Source: Alphaproteobacteria bacterium
Lineage (GTDB): Bacteria > Pseudomonadota > Alphaproteobacteria > Reyranellales > Reyranellaceae
Length of the DNA: 64,000 bases
Reading direction: 5' to 3'
Assembly: GCA_016870115.1 (NCBI GenBank)
Contig: VGCH01000012.1
Location: forward strand, 1-64,000
In this document: positions 1-8,438 of the stretch, one piece after another
Layout of the letters: each line of letters starts with the position of its first letter
Numbering within the stretch: the first letter of the stretch is position 1
Position numbers and translations under genes: made by a program
Notes under the pieces: model-generated
What the model was told of the DNA's origin: nothing
What the model saw: only the letters and a program-made list of their open reading frames with translations
Databases searched by the model: none

Positions 1-63
1 TCAAGACATCGGCTTGTCGGAGTCTCGAAACGATCTCTTCAGGCTTGTGCCTCTTCTTCGGCA
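1..63 (-). CDS. IS3-family transposase OrfA, N-terminal 21 residues only
   Basis: The minus strand from 63 reads MPKKRHKPEEIVSRLRQADV and continues off the left edge. This lysine/arginine-rich opening followed by EEI(V)xxLR is the usual start of the helix-turn-helix OrfA subunit of IS3-family transposases, which binds the element ends and is fused to the DDE catalytic OrfB by programmed frameshifting. A good Shine-Dalgarno sequence lies about 8 bases upstream of the ATG. Identification rests on only about 20 residues, but this opening is very characteristic. Confidence 0.75.
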   Translation of the reverse strand, partial: CRRRGTSLKRSFRDSDKPMS

Positions 64-127
64 TTGCAGTCCTCCTTCTTGTCAAAAGACATAGTTCAGG
101 GCGGACCACTTTTCAGGGGGAGGACCA
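1..127 (-). mobile_element. End of an IS3-family insertion sequence, cut by the window edge
   Basis: The right boundary appears to be at 127. Read on the minus strand, the element begins TGGTCCTCCCCCTGAAAAGT, a TG-starting terminal repeat of the kind found on IS3-family elements, followed by a ribosome binding site (aaggagg, 71-78) and the start of a transposase at 63. Only this end lies in the window, so I cannot tell whether the element is complete, and the matching inverted repeat and target duplication are not visible. Confidence 0.75.
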
Positions 128-376
128 ACCTCGGCAGGACTTGGGCGAGGCCGGCCAGGCAAAAACCGTTTCAGATCCATTTCGACTTTCATTCACTGTC
201 CGGCTCTTGGGGGATGAACCGGGCGCCGGATCATGGCCGACCTTTGCGCACACCGCCAGCGGGTTGTGCCACTGCTCGTTCATGCGCGCGGTTCCAGACC
301 GATGATAGGATTTACGCGCCTTGACGTCCTTCCTCTTTTGTCCTACTTCCGATCGACCTGCCGCTGGAAACCCCCG

Positions 377-901
377 ATGCCCGCAGCCCGAATCCTGAGT
401 AAACCCAAACTACGCCAACGCTATCTGGCTGCCCTCGCCCGCTCCGGGTCGGCCACCGACGCCGCCGCCATGATCGGCGTCGAGCGGACGACTCCCTATC
501 TCTGGCGCAAGCATGTGCCGGGGTTCGCGGCACTCTGCGACCAGGTGCGACGGGACGCGCGCATCGCCGGCCGGCGCGGCATGCCTCTGTGGAGCCATCC
601 CGCGATGAACGATCGTCGCCTGATGCGCGCGCTGGAGCGCCTGGACATCGCCGAAGCGAGGGCCCAGCGGCTGACACCGACAACCGTCGGGGAGCGATTC
701 TCGACAGTTTCGACGCCGGATTCGACGGCTAACGCGTTGAGAATACAGGAGCCCGGCGTGTCCTCGACACTCTCGACAAACTCGACACTCTCGACAGATC
801 AGGCCCGCAAGATCGCCGAGGTGGAGGCCGTGCTGGACGCGCTCATCCGCGAGCAAGCGGCGGACGACATCCCCGGTGCCCGGGCCTGTGGTACGTCTTG
901 A
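377..901 (+). CDS. Small helix-turn-helix protein with Ser-Thr-Leu repeat (phage-derived?)
   Basis: The 174-residue product starts MPAARILSKPKLRQRYLAAL and has an N-terminal region (about residues 8-50) that looks like a homeodomain-like helix-turn-helix: a helix, SATDAAAMIGV, then TTPYLWRKH. This layout is common in phage terminase small-subunit-like and transposon-associated proteins, but I cannot name a family. Around residues 129-141 a 9-bp DNA repeat encodes STLSTNSTLSTD, followed by a short predicted helix. The frame is open from 233, but the ATG at 377 is favoured because the upstream part has no protein-like composition. It ends 3 bases before the glycerate kinase gene. The adjacent IS end suggests an acquired segment. 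Confidence 0.55.
   Translation: MPAARILSKPKLRQRYLAALARSGSATDAAAMIGVERTTPYLWRKHVPGFAALCDQVRRDARIAGRRGMPLWSHPAMNDRRLMRALERLDIAEARAQRLTPTTVGERFSTVSTPDSTANALRIQEPGVSSTLSTNSTLSTDQARKIAEVEAVLDALIREQAADDIPGARACGTS
763..798 (+). repeat. Four tandem 9-bp units, consensus CTCGACAMW
   Basis: Four back-to-back nonamers occur: CTCGACACT, CTCGACAAA, CTCGACACT, CTCGACAGA. Isolated TCGACA or TCGACG copies occur just upstream at 700-727. The unit length keeps the reading frame, so the array encodes a Ser-Thr-Leu/Asn repeat in the helix-turn-helix protein. It is probably a slippage-prone linker; a DNA-binding role cannot be excluded. Confidence 0.8.
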
Positions 902-904
902 ACA

Positions 905-2176
905 ATGACTGACACCACGGCCCGCGCCCTGTTGCGCGACCTGTTCGACGCCGCGCTCGCCGCCGCCCGGCCCGCGACCTGTCTCGCGCCCTGGATCGCG
1001 GGCCTCAAGCCGCCCCGGGGCCGCACGATCGTGATCGGCGCGGGCAAGGCGAGCGCCGCCATGGCGCGCGCGCTGGAGGATGGCTGGCCGCATCCGCTCG
1101 AGGGGCTGGTGGTGACGCGGTACGGCTATGGCGAGACCTGCAAACGCATCGAGATCGTCGAGGCCGCCCATCCGGTACCCGACGAGCGCGGCCGCGCCGC
1201 CGCCGGGCGCATTCTGGCCAAGGTCCAGGGCCTCACGCCCGACGATCTCGTGCTCTGCCTGATCTCGGGCGGTGGCTCTGCGCTGCTGGCGGCCCCCGCC
1301 CCCGGGCTCGATCTCGCCAACAAGCAGGCGGTGAACCGCGCCCTGCTGCGCTCCGGCGCCAACATCGGCGAGATGAATACGGTGCGAAAGCACCTCTCGG
1401 CGATCAAGGGCGGGCGGCTCGCGATCACGGCGGCGCCGGCGCGGATCGTGTCGTGGCTGATCTCCGACGTGCCGCGCGACGATCCCGGCACCATCGCGTC
1501 GGGCCCGACGGTCGCGGACGCCACAAGCTTCGCCGATGCGCTCGCCGTGCTGGAGCGCTACCGCATCGAGCCGCCGGCCGCCGTGCTCGCCCATCTGCGG
1601 CGCGGCGCCGAAGGCGGGATCGAGGAGACGCCCAAACCCGGCGACCCGCGATTGGCCGGCACTGAACTGCATATCGTCGCCGCGCCGCAACGCTCGCTCG
1701 ACGCCGCCGCGGCGCTCGCCCGCGCGCGCGGTCTCGATGTCGAGCTGCTGGGAGACAGTCTCGAGGGCGAGGCGCGCGAGCTCGGCGCCGCCCATGCGCG
1801 TCTCGCGCTGGCTCGACGCATCATCCGGCCGCTGGTCCTGCTGTCGGGCGGCGAGACGACTGTCACGGTGCGCGGCAACGGCCGCGGCGGGCGCAATGTC
1901 GAGTATCTGCTGGGACAAGCCATCGCGGCCGATGGGGCGGCCAATGTCTGGGGGCTCGCCGCCGACACCGATGGCGTCGACGGTGCCGAGGAGATCGCGG
2001 GCGCGATCTTCGGACCCGACACGCTCGCCCGCGCTCGGGCGGCGGGGTGCGAGCCGCAAGCGGCGCTCGACAACAACGACGCGCACACGCTCTTCGGCAC
2101 GCTGCATGACTCGATTGTCACCGGCCCCACGCGCACCAACGTCAACGACTTCCGGGCCACGCTGGTGATGCCATGA
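905..2176 (+). CDS. gckA: Glycerate 2-kinase (MOFRL family)
   Basis: This 423-residue cytoplasmic enzyme is predicted to phosphorylate D-glycerate with ATP to 2-phosphoglycerate. It shows the family signature SGGGSALL at about residues 121-128 and the C-terminal MOFRL region (LSGGETTVTVRG, about residue 315), with the usual family length. Relatives in tartrate clusters were first named TtuD and annotated as hydroxypyruvate reductase. It leads a tight plus-strand run with OtnK, OtnI, LtnD and pyruvate kinase, overlapping the next gene by 4 bases. 2-Phosphoglycerate made here would reach pyruvate through enolase and the pyruvate kinase of the same cluster. Confidence 0.92.
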   Translation: MTDTTARALLRDLFDAALAAARPATCLAPWIAGLKPPRGRTIVIGAGKASAAMARALEDGWPHPLEGLVVTRYGYGETCKRIEIVEAAHPVPDERGRAAAGRILAKVQGLTPDDLVLCLISGGGSALLAAPAPGLDLANKQAVNRALLRSGANIGEMNTVRKHLSAIKGGRLAITAAPARIVSWLISDVPRDDPGTIASGPTVADATSFADALAVLERYRIEPPAAVLAHLRRGAEGGIEETPKPGDPRLAGTELHIVAAPQRSLDAAAALARARGLDVELLGDSLEGEARELGAAHARLALARRIIRPLVLLSGGETTVTVRGNGRGGRNVEYLLGQAIAADGAANVWGLAADTDGVDGAEEIAGAIFGPDTLARARAAGCEPQAALDNNDAHTLFGTLHDSIVTGPTRTNVNDFRATLVMP

Positions 2177-2586
2177 GAACGCATCCCGGCTCCTGCCATT
2201 GCGGCGCCATCACGATCAAGCTCACGCTCGACAAGTCACCGGAGGAAATGCGCGCCGGCCGCTGCGGCTGCAGCTTCTGCCGCCGGCACGGCGCCAGGAC
2301 GCTGGGCGATCCTGCGGGCCGGGTCGAGTTTCGCGCCCGCTCCGAGGCGCTGCAGCGTTACCGCTTCGGGCTTGGGATCACCGACTATCTTCTCTGCGCG
2401 CACTGCGGCACCTACGTCGGCGCCGTCATGCCGGATGAGGGTCTCGGTATCGTGAACGTGAACGCGCTTGAGTGCCGCGCGGTGATCGATCCGGCGCCGC
2501 CGCTGCACGACTACGACGGCGAGGACGCGGCGCGCCGCCGCGCCCGGCGCCGAAAGTTCTGGATGCCGGCAAGCATCCTCTCCTAA
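2173..2586 (+). CDS. GFA/CENP-V domain zinc protein
   Basis: This 137-residue protein belongs to the GFA (glutathione-dependent formaldehyde-activating-like) superfamily. Cysteine clusters CHCGAI (residues 8-13), CGCSFC (about 32-37) and CAHCGTY (about 76-82) form the two zinc sites of the fold. Members are small redox or thiol-adduct enzymes, and only a few truly act on formaldehyde-glutathione adducts, so the substrate is unknown. Its start overlaps the glycerate kinase stop (ATGA), indicating translational coupling within the sugar-acid operon. It may deal with a reactive aldehyde intermediate, but that is inference. Confidence 0.8.
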   Translation: MRTHPGSCHCGAITIKLTLDKSPEEMRAGRCGCSFCRRHGARTLGDPAGRVEFRARSEALQRYRFGLGITDYLLCAHCGTYVGAVMPDEGLGIVNVNALECRAVIDPAPPLHDYDGEDAARRRARRRKFWMPASILS

Positions 2587-2595
2587 GGTCAGCTC

Positions 2596-3852
2596 ATGCC
2601 ATTGCTTGGAGCCATCGCCGACGATTTCACCGGCGCCACCGACCTTGCCGGAATGCTGGTCAAGGGCGGTATGCGCACGATCCAGACGATCGGCGTGCCC
2701 GTCGCGAGCGCGATCCCGTCCGATGTCGATGCCGTCGTGGTCGCGCTGAAGTCGCGCTCTATCCCGGCCGCCGACGCTGTGCGCCAGTCGCTCGATGCGC
2801 TCGCGTCGCTGAAGGCGGCGGGCTGCCAGCGCTTCTTCTTCAAGTATTGCTCCACCTTCGACTCGACCGACGCCGGCAATATCGGTCCCGTGTCCGACGC
2901 GCTGGCCGACGCGCTGGGAGCCGGCATCGCCATCCAGTGTCCGGCCTTTCCGCTCAATGGCCGCACGATCTTCCGTGGCCATCTGTTCGTGGGCGATCTC
3001 CTGCTCTCGGACTCGCCGCTCAAGGATCACCCGCTGAACCCGATGACCGACGCCAGCCTGGTGCGCGTGCTCGCACACCAGACCTCGCGCGCGGTCGGTC
3101 TCGCGCGGCTGGCGGACGTGCAGGGCGGCAGTCACGCGCTGCGCGCTGCGCTCGATACGCTTGCCGGCCGCAGTGTCCGCCATGCCATCGTCGATGCCGT
3201 CACCGATTCCGATCTCGGCATCATCGGCGAGGCGGTCGGTGACGATGTGCTGGTGTGCGGCGGCTCCGGCGTCGCGCTTGGCCTGCCGGCGGCGTGGCGG
3301 CGACGCGGCCTGCTCGCCCATCGCGGCGATGCCGACGCGTTGCCCAAGATCGAAGGCGCCGCCGCGGCGATCGCGGGCTCCTGCTCGGCCGCCACACTGG
3401 GTCAGATCGCGTCGTTCGGTGGCGCCGCCCTGCGACTCGACACCACCGCGATCTGCGCCGGCGCACCGGTCGCGCGCGAAGCGCTCGATTGGGCCGCGCG
3501 CCGTCTGGGAACCGCGCCGATCCTGATCTCCGCCAGCGCGCCGCCGGCCGAGGTGCGCGCCTTGCAGGCCCGCTTCGGCGTCGAGAAATCCAGTGCGGCG
3601 ATCGAGGGCACGCTGGCCGAAATCGCGCGGGGCCTGGTCGGCGCCGGCGTGCGGCGCCTCGTCGTGGCCGGCGGCGAGACCTCGGGCGCCGTGGTCGGCG
3701 CCCTGGGTGTGCAGGGTCTGCGGATCGGCCGCGAGATCGACCCCGGCGTGCCATGGACGCTCGCCACGGGTCCGCAGCCCATCGCCCTTGCTCTCAAGTC
3801 GGGCAACTTCGGCGCGCCGGACTTCTTTGCCAAGGCCTTCGCCGTGTCATGA
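2596..3852 (+). CDS. otnK: 3-oxo-tetronate 4-kinase
   Basis: This 418-residue member of the four-carbon acid sugar kinase family (DUF1537) is expected to phosphorylate 3-oxo-tetronate on C4 with ATP. The N-terminal substrate domain has the hallmark ADDFTGATDLAGML at residues 8-21. The C-terminal nucleotide-binding domain carries GGETSGAVVGALG at about 357-369 and the closing KSGNFG motif at about 404-409. Length fits the family. It sits 9 bases after the GFA gene and is separated from otnI by 94 bases holding a perfect inverted repeat. In described threonate pathways it acts after LtnD and OtnI, both encoded directly downstream. Confidence 0.92.
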   Translation: MPLLGAIADDFTGATDLAGMLVKGGMRTIQTIGVPVASAIPSDVDAVVVALKSRSIPAADAVRQSLDALASLKAAGCQRFFFKYCSTFDSTDAGNIGPVSDALADALGAGIAIQCPAFPLNGRTIFRGHLFVGDLLLSDSPLKDHPLNPMTDASLVRVLAHQTSRAVGLARLADVQGGSHALRAALDTLAGRSVRHAIVDAVTDSDLGIIGEAVGDDVLVCGGSGVALGLPAAWRRRGLLAHRGDADALPKIEGAAAAIAGSCSAATLGQIASFGGAALRLDTTAICAGAPVAREALDWAARRLGTAPILISASAPPAEVRALQARFGVEKSSAAIEGTLAEIARGLVGAGVRRLVVAGGETSGAVVGALGVQGLRIGREIDPGVPWTLATGPQPIALALKSGNFGAPDFFAKAFAVS

Positions 3853-3894
3853 ACGTCTGCGACGATCTCTCCGCCACGGAGGCCCCTCCCTCGC

Positions 3895-3919
3895 CGTTCC
3901 AGATCACCGATCTGGAACG
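3895..3919. promoter_or_regulatory. Perfect 11-bp inverted repeat between otnK and otnI
   Basis: CGTTCCAGATC (3895-3905) and GATCTGGAACG (3909-3919) are exact reverse complements separated by ACC. It lies in the only sizeable gap of the operon. No T-run follows, so a simple terminator is unlikely. It could be an operator for an unlinked regulator or an mRNA hairpin that sets relative expression of the two halves of the operon. Confidence 0.65.
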
Positions 3920-3946
3920 CGTCTCTCCCTTCTGACCGGAGCCAAG

Positions 3947-4738
3947 ATGCCCAAGCTCGCCGCCAATCTGTCCTGGATCTTCCAGGAGGTGCCCTTCATG
4001 GAGCGCTTCGCGGCTGCCGCGCGACATGGCTTCACGGCGGTGGAGTTCATGTTCCCCTACGACTTCCCGGCGGCTGACATCGCGCGCGAGCTGAAGCGCC
4101 ATGGTTTGGTGCAGGCGCTCTTCAACCTGCCGGCGGGCGATGCCGCCAAGGGCGAGCGCGGTCTCGCCGCCCTGCCGGGCCGGGAGGCCGACTTCGCGGC
4201 GGCACTCGACCGTGCGCTCGACTACGCCAAGGCCCTCGACTGCCGCACCCTGCATGTGATGTCCGGGTTGATCCCTGCCGGTGCCGACCCGGCGCCCCTG
4301 CACCGCACCTTCGTGAACAATCTCAAGCGCGCCTGCGACCGCACGGCCAAGAGCGGCATCACGCTGGTGCTGGAACCGATCAACCGGCGCGACATACCGG
4401 GCTACTTCACCAACACCACGGGCCAGGCCAAGGCGATCATCGCCGAAGTGGGCGCGCCGCATCTGCGCCTGCAGCTCGACCTCTACCACCTGCAGGTGAC
4501 CGAGGGGGATCTCGCCAAGCGCACCGAGGCGCTCCTGCCGCTGGTCGCGCATGTGCAGATCGCGGGCAATCCCGACCGCAACGAACCCGACCGCGGCGAA
4601 GCGAACCACCTCCATATGCTGGGGCTGCTCGACCGGCTGGGCTACGCGGGTCATGTCGGACTGGAATACAAGCCGCTCACCACCACCGCCGCCGGGCTGG
4701 GCTGGGCCGCGCCCTACGGCATTCGGGCCAACCCATGA
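3947..4738 (+). CDS. otnI: 2-oxo-tetronate isomerase (hydroxypyruvate isomerase family)
   Basis: The 263-residue TIM-barrel protein starts MPKLAANLSWIFQEVPFMER, the typical opening of the Hyi/OtnI branch of the xylose-isomerase-like superfamily. Metal-site features include VLEPIN (residues ~143-148, glutamate), LQLDLYH (aspartate and histidine, ~176-182) and GLEYKP near residue 240. In tetronate breakdown it interconverts 2-oxo- and 3-oxo-tetronate; close relatives isomerise hydroxypyruvate to tartronate semialdehyde, and the sequence alone does not separate these. The ATG at 3947 fits the family start; the frame is open further upstream but lacks homology-like sequence. It overlaps ltnD by ATGA. 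Confidence 0.88.
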   Translation: MPKLAANLSWIFQEVPFMERFAAAARHGFTAVEFMFPYDFPAADIARELKRHGLVQALFNLPAGDAAKGERGLAALPGREADFAAALDRALDYAKALDCRTLHVMSGLIPAGADPAPLHRTFVNNLKRACDRTAKSGITLVLEPINRRDIPGYFTNTTGQAKAIIAEVGAPHLRLQLDLYHLQVTEGDLAKRTEALLPLVAHVQIAGNPDRNEPDRGEANHLHMLGLLDRLGYAGHVGLEYKPLTTTAAGLGWAAPYGIRANP

Positions 4739-5649
4739 GCGCGCTCACCCTCGCCGTCATCGGCCTCGGCTCAATGGGGCTCGGCATGGCGCGCAACCTC
4801 CTGAAAGCGGGCCATCGCGTCATCGGCGTCGACCCCGCACCCACCGGTCGCGACGCGCTCGTTGCGTCGGGCGGCACGATCGCGGCGACTCCCGCCGAGG
4901 CCGCGCGCGGGGCCGACGCGGTCATCGTCGTGGTGGTGAACGCAGCGCAGGTCGACGCGGTGCTGTTCGGTTCCGATGGCGCGGCATCGACGCTGCGGCG
5001 CGGCGGTCTTGTGATGCAATGCGCGACCATTCCGCCCGCGGCCACGCGCGCGTTGGCCGACCGGCTCGCCGCGTCAGGCCAACCGCTGCTCGATGCGCCG
5101 ATGTCGGGCGGACGCGCGCGCGCCGAGGACGGCCAGCTCACCTTCATGTCGTCAGGCAGTGCCGAGGCCTATGCCGCCGCCGAGCCGATCCTGAATGCGG
5201 TCGCCGCCAAGGTGTTTCGTCTCGGCGACGCGCCGGGGATCGGCTCGCTGGTCAAGACGGTGAACCAGCTGCTGGCCGGCGTGCACATCGCCACCGCCGC
5301 CGAGGCGATGGCGCTCGCCGCCCGCGCGGGCGCGGACACCCGCGCGGTCTACGAGGTGATCTCCGCCAGCGCCGGCAATTCCTGGATGTTCGGCAATCGC
5401 GTGCCGCATATGCTGGACGACGACTTCACACCGCTGTCGGCCGTCGAGATTTTCGTGAAGGATCTCGGCCTCGTGCTCGATACCGGCCGCGAGCTGCGCT
5501 TGCCGCTGCCGCTCGCCGCCGCCGCGCACCAGCAGTTCCTCGCCGCCTCCGGTGCCGGCCACGGTCGCCTCGACGACGCCGCGGTGGTCAAGGTTTACGA
5601 GGCCGCCGGCGGTTTCAAGGTCGCGGCCAAGACGTCGCGGACGGAGTAG
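4735..5649 (+). CDS. ltnD: L-threonate dehydrogenase (beta-hydroxyacid dehydrogenase family)
   Basis: The 304-residue NAD(P)-dependent enzyme opens with a Rossmann motif, VIGLGSMGLGMA (residues 8-19). It has the family substrate motif DAPMSGGRARAEDG near residue 121, the catalytic-lysine segment GSLVKTVNQLL near 172, and a C-terminal KDLGLVLD helix. The family contains L-threonate dehydrogenase and tartronate semialdehyde reductase. With OtnI and OtnK beside it, oxidation of threonate to 2-oxo-tetronate is the better call; the presence of glycerate kinase leaves the semialdehyde reductase role possible. It ends with TAG, 9 bases before pyruvate kinase. Confidence 0.85.
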   Translation: MSALTLAVIGLGSMGLGMARNLLKAGHRVIGVDPAPTGRDALVASGGTIAATPAEAARGADAVIVVVVNAAQVDAVLFGSDGAASTLRRGGLVMQCATIPPAATRALADRLAASGQPLLDAPMSGGRARAEDGQLTFMSSGSAEAYAAAEPILNAVAAKVFRLGDAPGIGSLVKTVNQLLAGVHIATAAEAMALAARAGADTRAVYEVISASAGNSWMFGNRVPHMLDDDFTPLSAVEIFVKDLGLVLDTGRELRLPLPLAAAAHQQFLAASGAGHGRLDDAAVVKVYEAAGGFKVAAKTSRTE

Positions 5650-5658
5650 ACTGCCCCG

Positions 5659-7071
5659 ATGCGTCGCCAGCGTGGAACCAAGATCGTCGCCACCGTCGGC
5701 CCGGCCAGCGCCGGGCGCGCCCAGCTGCGCGCCCTGTTCGAAGCGGGCGCGGATGTCTTCCGGCTCAACTTCAGCCATGGCAGCCATGACGATCACCGCA
5801 AGGTGGTCACCCACCTGCGCGCGCTCGAGACCGAGTTCGAGCACCCCGTGGCCATTCTGGTGGACCTGCAGGGCCCCAAGCTCCGACTTGGCACGCTCGC
5901 CAAGGGGCCAATGACATTGAAGCGGGGCCAGAAGCTCACCTTCGATCTCGATCCCGCGCCGGGCACGGCCAAGCGCTTGCCCCTGCCCCACCGCGAGATT
6001 TTCGCCGCCGCCCAGGCCGGCAGCCTCTTGCTGATCGACGACGGCAAGGTGCGGGTGCGCATTGTCGCGGCGCGCGAGGATTCGCTCGATACCGAGGTCG
6101 AGGTCGCGGGCACGATCAGCGACCGCAAGGGCGTCAACCTGCCCGATCTCGTGCTGCCGCTCTCGCCGCTCACGCCCAAGGACCGCAAGGACCTCGACTT
6201 CGCGCTGTCACTCGGCATCGACTGGGTCGCGCTCTCCTTCGTCCAGCGTGCCGGCGACATCGCGGAGCTGCGAAAGCTGGTGGCCGGGCGCGCTGCGGTC
6301 ATGGCCAAGCTGGAGAAGCCCGCCGCCATCGAGCATCTCGACGAGATCATCCACCAGAGCGATGGCATCATGGTGGCCCGCGGCGACCTCGGCGTCGAGC
6401 TGCCGCCCGAAGCGGTGCCGCCCCTGCAGAAGCGCATTCTCGCGGCCTGTCGCGCGATCGGCCGGCCGGCGATTGTGGCGACGCAGATGCTCGATTCGAT
6501 GGTGCATTCGCCGACGCCGACGCGCGCCGAGGCCTCCGACGTTGCGACCGCCGTCTATGACGGCACCGACGCGGTGATGCTGTCGGCGGAGTCCGCATCG
6601 GGCGACTATCCGCTGGAAGCCGTCCAGATCATGGACCGCATCCTGCGCAGCGTGGAGCGCGATCCGCTCTATCGCCGCCTGATGGATGCGAGCCGCCGCG
6701 AGCCGGAAGCCACGACAGCCGACGCGATCAGCGCCGCCGCACGGCAATGCGCTCACACGCTGAGCGCGGCCGCGATCGTCACTTACACGACCAGCGGCTC
6801 GACCACGCTGCGCGCGGCCCGCGAACGGCCGGACGTGCCGATCCTCTGCCTGACGCCCAGCCTCGAGACGTCGCGCCGCATGACGCTCGCTTGGGGTGTC
6901 CACCCGGTGCGCACCGAGGACGCGCACAATTTCGCCGACATGGTCCAGCGCGCGGTCCGCCTCGCCCGCCGCGAGGGCTTCGCCGCCGAGGGGCAGCGGA
7001 TCGTGGTCACCGCCGGCGTCCCCTTCGGAACGCCCGGCGCCACCAACATCCTGCGCATCGCCTACGTCTGA
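5659..7071 (+). CDS. pyk: Pyruvate kinase
   Basis: This 470-residue protein converts phosphoenolpyruvate and ADP to pyruvate and ATP. Visible landmarks are the N-terminal KIVATVGPAS, NFSHGSHDDH near residue 33, the catalytic-lysine strand VMAKLEKP near 214, and the metal-binding MVARGDLGVELP near 237, followed by a normal C-terminal domain. Full length. It ends the plus-strand operon and probably draws glycerate-derived carbon to pyruvate, like the ttuE kinase of tartrate operons. It is not evident whether it is the genome's only pyruvate kinase. Confidence 0.95.
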   Translation: MRRQRGTKIVATVGPASAGRAQLRALFEAGADVFRLNFSHGSHDDHRKVVTHLRALETEFEHPVAILVDLQGPKLRLGTLAKGPMTLKRGQKLTFDLDPAPGTAKRLPLPHREIFAAAQAGSLLLIDDGKVRVRIVAAREDSLDTEVEVAGTISDRKGVNLPDLVLPLSPLTPKDRKDLDFALSLGIDWVALSFVQRAGDIAELRKLVAGRAAVMAKLEKPAAIEHLDEIIHQSDGIMVARGDLGVELPPEAVPPLQKRILAACRAIGRPAIVATQMLDSMVHSPTPTRAEASDVATAVYDGTDAVMLSAESASGDYPLEAVQIMDRILRSVERDPLYRRLMDASRREPEATTADAISAAARQCAHTLSAAAIVTYTTSGSTTLRAARERPDVPILCLTPSLETSRRMTLAWGVHPVRTEDAHNFADMVQRAVRLARREGFAAEGQRIVVTAGVPFGTPGATNILRIAYV

Positions 7072-7138
7072 TCGCTGCGCGCCATTGATCGGTCGGCGTC
7101 TTCGAGGGTGACGCACCGGTCGCGCTTTGGCGGACTCT

Positions 7139-8428
7139 CTACTTCGGACGCAGATCGAGCACGCGTCGCGCCTTGCCCATCGACCGCTCGATTGCGTGGG
7201 GCGCCTCGATGCGGACGGTCGCGGTCACGCCGCACATGCCCTTGATGCGCGTCTCCAGCGCGCGCCCCGAGGCGAGCACCGTCTCTTCCGGTGTCGCCTC
7301 GCGCGCCTCAACACGGACGGTGAGCGTATCGAGCGCGCCCTCGCGTCTCAGCTCGATCAGGTAGTGGCCGGTGAGAAGCGGATCGCGCAGGATCTGCTCC
7401 TCGACCTGGCTCGGGAACAGGTTGACCCCCCGGACGATCAGCATGTCGTCGCTGCGGCCGGTTATTTTTGCCATCCGTCGCATCGCGCTCGCCGATCCCG
7501 GCAGCAGGCGCGTGAGGTCGCGGGTGCGATAGCGGATGACCGGCATCGCTTCCTTGGTGAGCGTGGTGAAGACCAGCTCACCCGGTTGCCCGTCCGCCAC
7601 CGGCGCGCCGGTCTCGGGATCGACAATCTCGGGCAGGAAGTGATCCTCCCAGATTGTGGGCCCGCCCTTGCTGTCGCCGAACTCGCAGGCCACCCCGGGA
7701 CCAATCACTTCGCTCAGCCCGTAGATGTCGGTGGCGACGATGCCGAGCCGTCGCTCGATCTCCTCGCGCATACTCTCGGTCCAGGGCTCGGCGCCGAAGA
7801 TGCCGATGCGCATCGCCGTGCCGCGCGGATCGATGCCCTGACGCTCGAACTCCTCGGCCACCGCCAGCATGTAGGAGGGCGTCATCAGCACGACCCGCGC
7901 CCCGAAGTCGCGGATCAGCTGCACCTGCCGCTCGGTGAAGCCGCCCGACATGGGCACCACGGTGCAGCCCAACCGTTCCGCGCCATAGTGCGCGCCCAGC
8001 CCGCCGGTGAAGAGACCGTAGCCATAGCCATTGTGGATGACGTCGCCCGGCCGCGCGCCCGCCACCGCCAGCGAGCGCGCCATCAGCTCCGCCCAAGTCT
8101 CGATGTCGCGCGCGGTGTAGCCGACCACGGTCGGACGCCCCGTCGTGCCACTCGAGGCATGGACGCGCACGCAACGCTCGCGTGGAACGGAGAACATGCC
8201 GAACGGATAGCCGTCGCGCAGGTCGGCCTTGGTGGTGAAGGGAAAGCGCGTGAGATCGTCCAGCGACCGCAGCTGGTCAGGATGCACGCCCGCCGCCTCG
8301 CACTTGGCGCGATAAGGCCTCTGGCTCGCATAGGCGTGACGCAGCGCCTCTTTCAGACGTGCAAGCTGCAAGGCTCGCAGCGCGTCGAGCGACAGCGCCG
8401 TCTCGGGGAAGCGTTCCCTCACGAACAT
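7139..8428 (-). CDS. paaK: Phenylacetate-CoA ligase family protein
   Basis: This 429-residue adenylate-forming enzyme would activate an aryl acid with ATP and CoA. It carries the PaaK-type phosphate loop SSGTTGRPTVVGYT (about residues 92-105), the YGLSE motif (about 218) and a C-terminal AMP-binding domain with VRGVNLFPSQVEE near residue 338. The start at 8428 is preceded by GAGG; the frame runs further upstream but into the TPR gene. No paa ring-degradation genes are nearby. It is the last gene of the minus-strand glycolate oxidase run, 10 bases after the TPR gene. Substrate specificity is not decided by sequence. Confidence 0.88.
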   Translation of the reverse strand: MFVRERFPETALSLDALRALQLARLKEALRHAYASQRPYRAKCEAAGVHPDQLRSLDDLTRFPFTTKADLRDGYPFGMFSVPRERCVRVHASSGTTGRPTVVGYTARDIETWAELMARSLAVAGARPGDVIHNGYGYGLFTGGLGAHYGAERLGCTVVPMSGGFTERQVQLIRDFGARVVLMTPSYMLAVAEEFERQGIDPRGTAMRIGIFGAEPWTESMREEIERRLGIVATDIYGLSEVIGPGVACEFGDSKGGPTIWEDHFLPEIVDPETGAPVADGQPGELVFTTLTKEAMPVIRYRTRDLTRLLPGSASAMRRMAKITGRSDDMLIVRGVNLFPSQVEEQILRDPLLTGHYLIELRREGALDTLTVRVEAREATPEETVLASGRALETRIKGMCGVTATVRIEAPHAIERSMGKARRVLDLRPK

Positions 8429-8438
8429 GAATCGATCC

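Noticed and set aside
410-2107. Long minus-strand open frame across the glycerate kinase gene (565 codons)
   Set aside because: It is rich in Arg/Gly/His with no family-like motifs and lies antisense to a clearly recognised enzyme. Long antisense frames are expected in GC-rich DNA.
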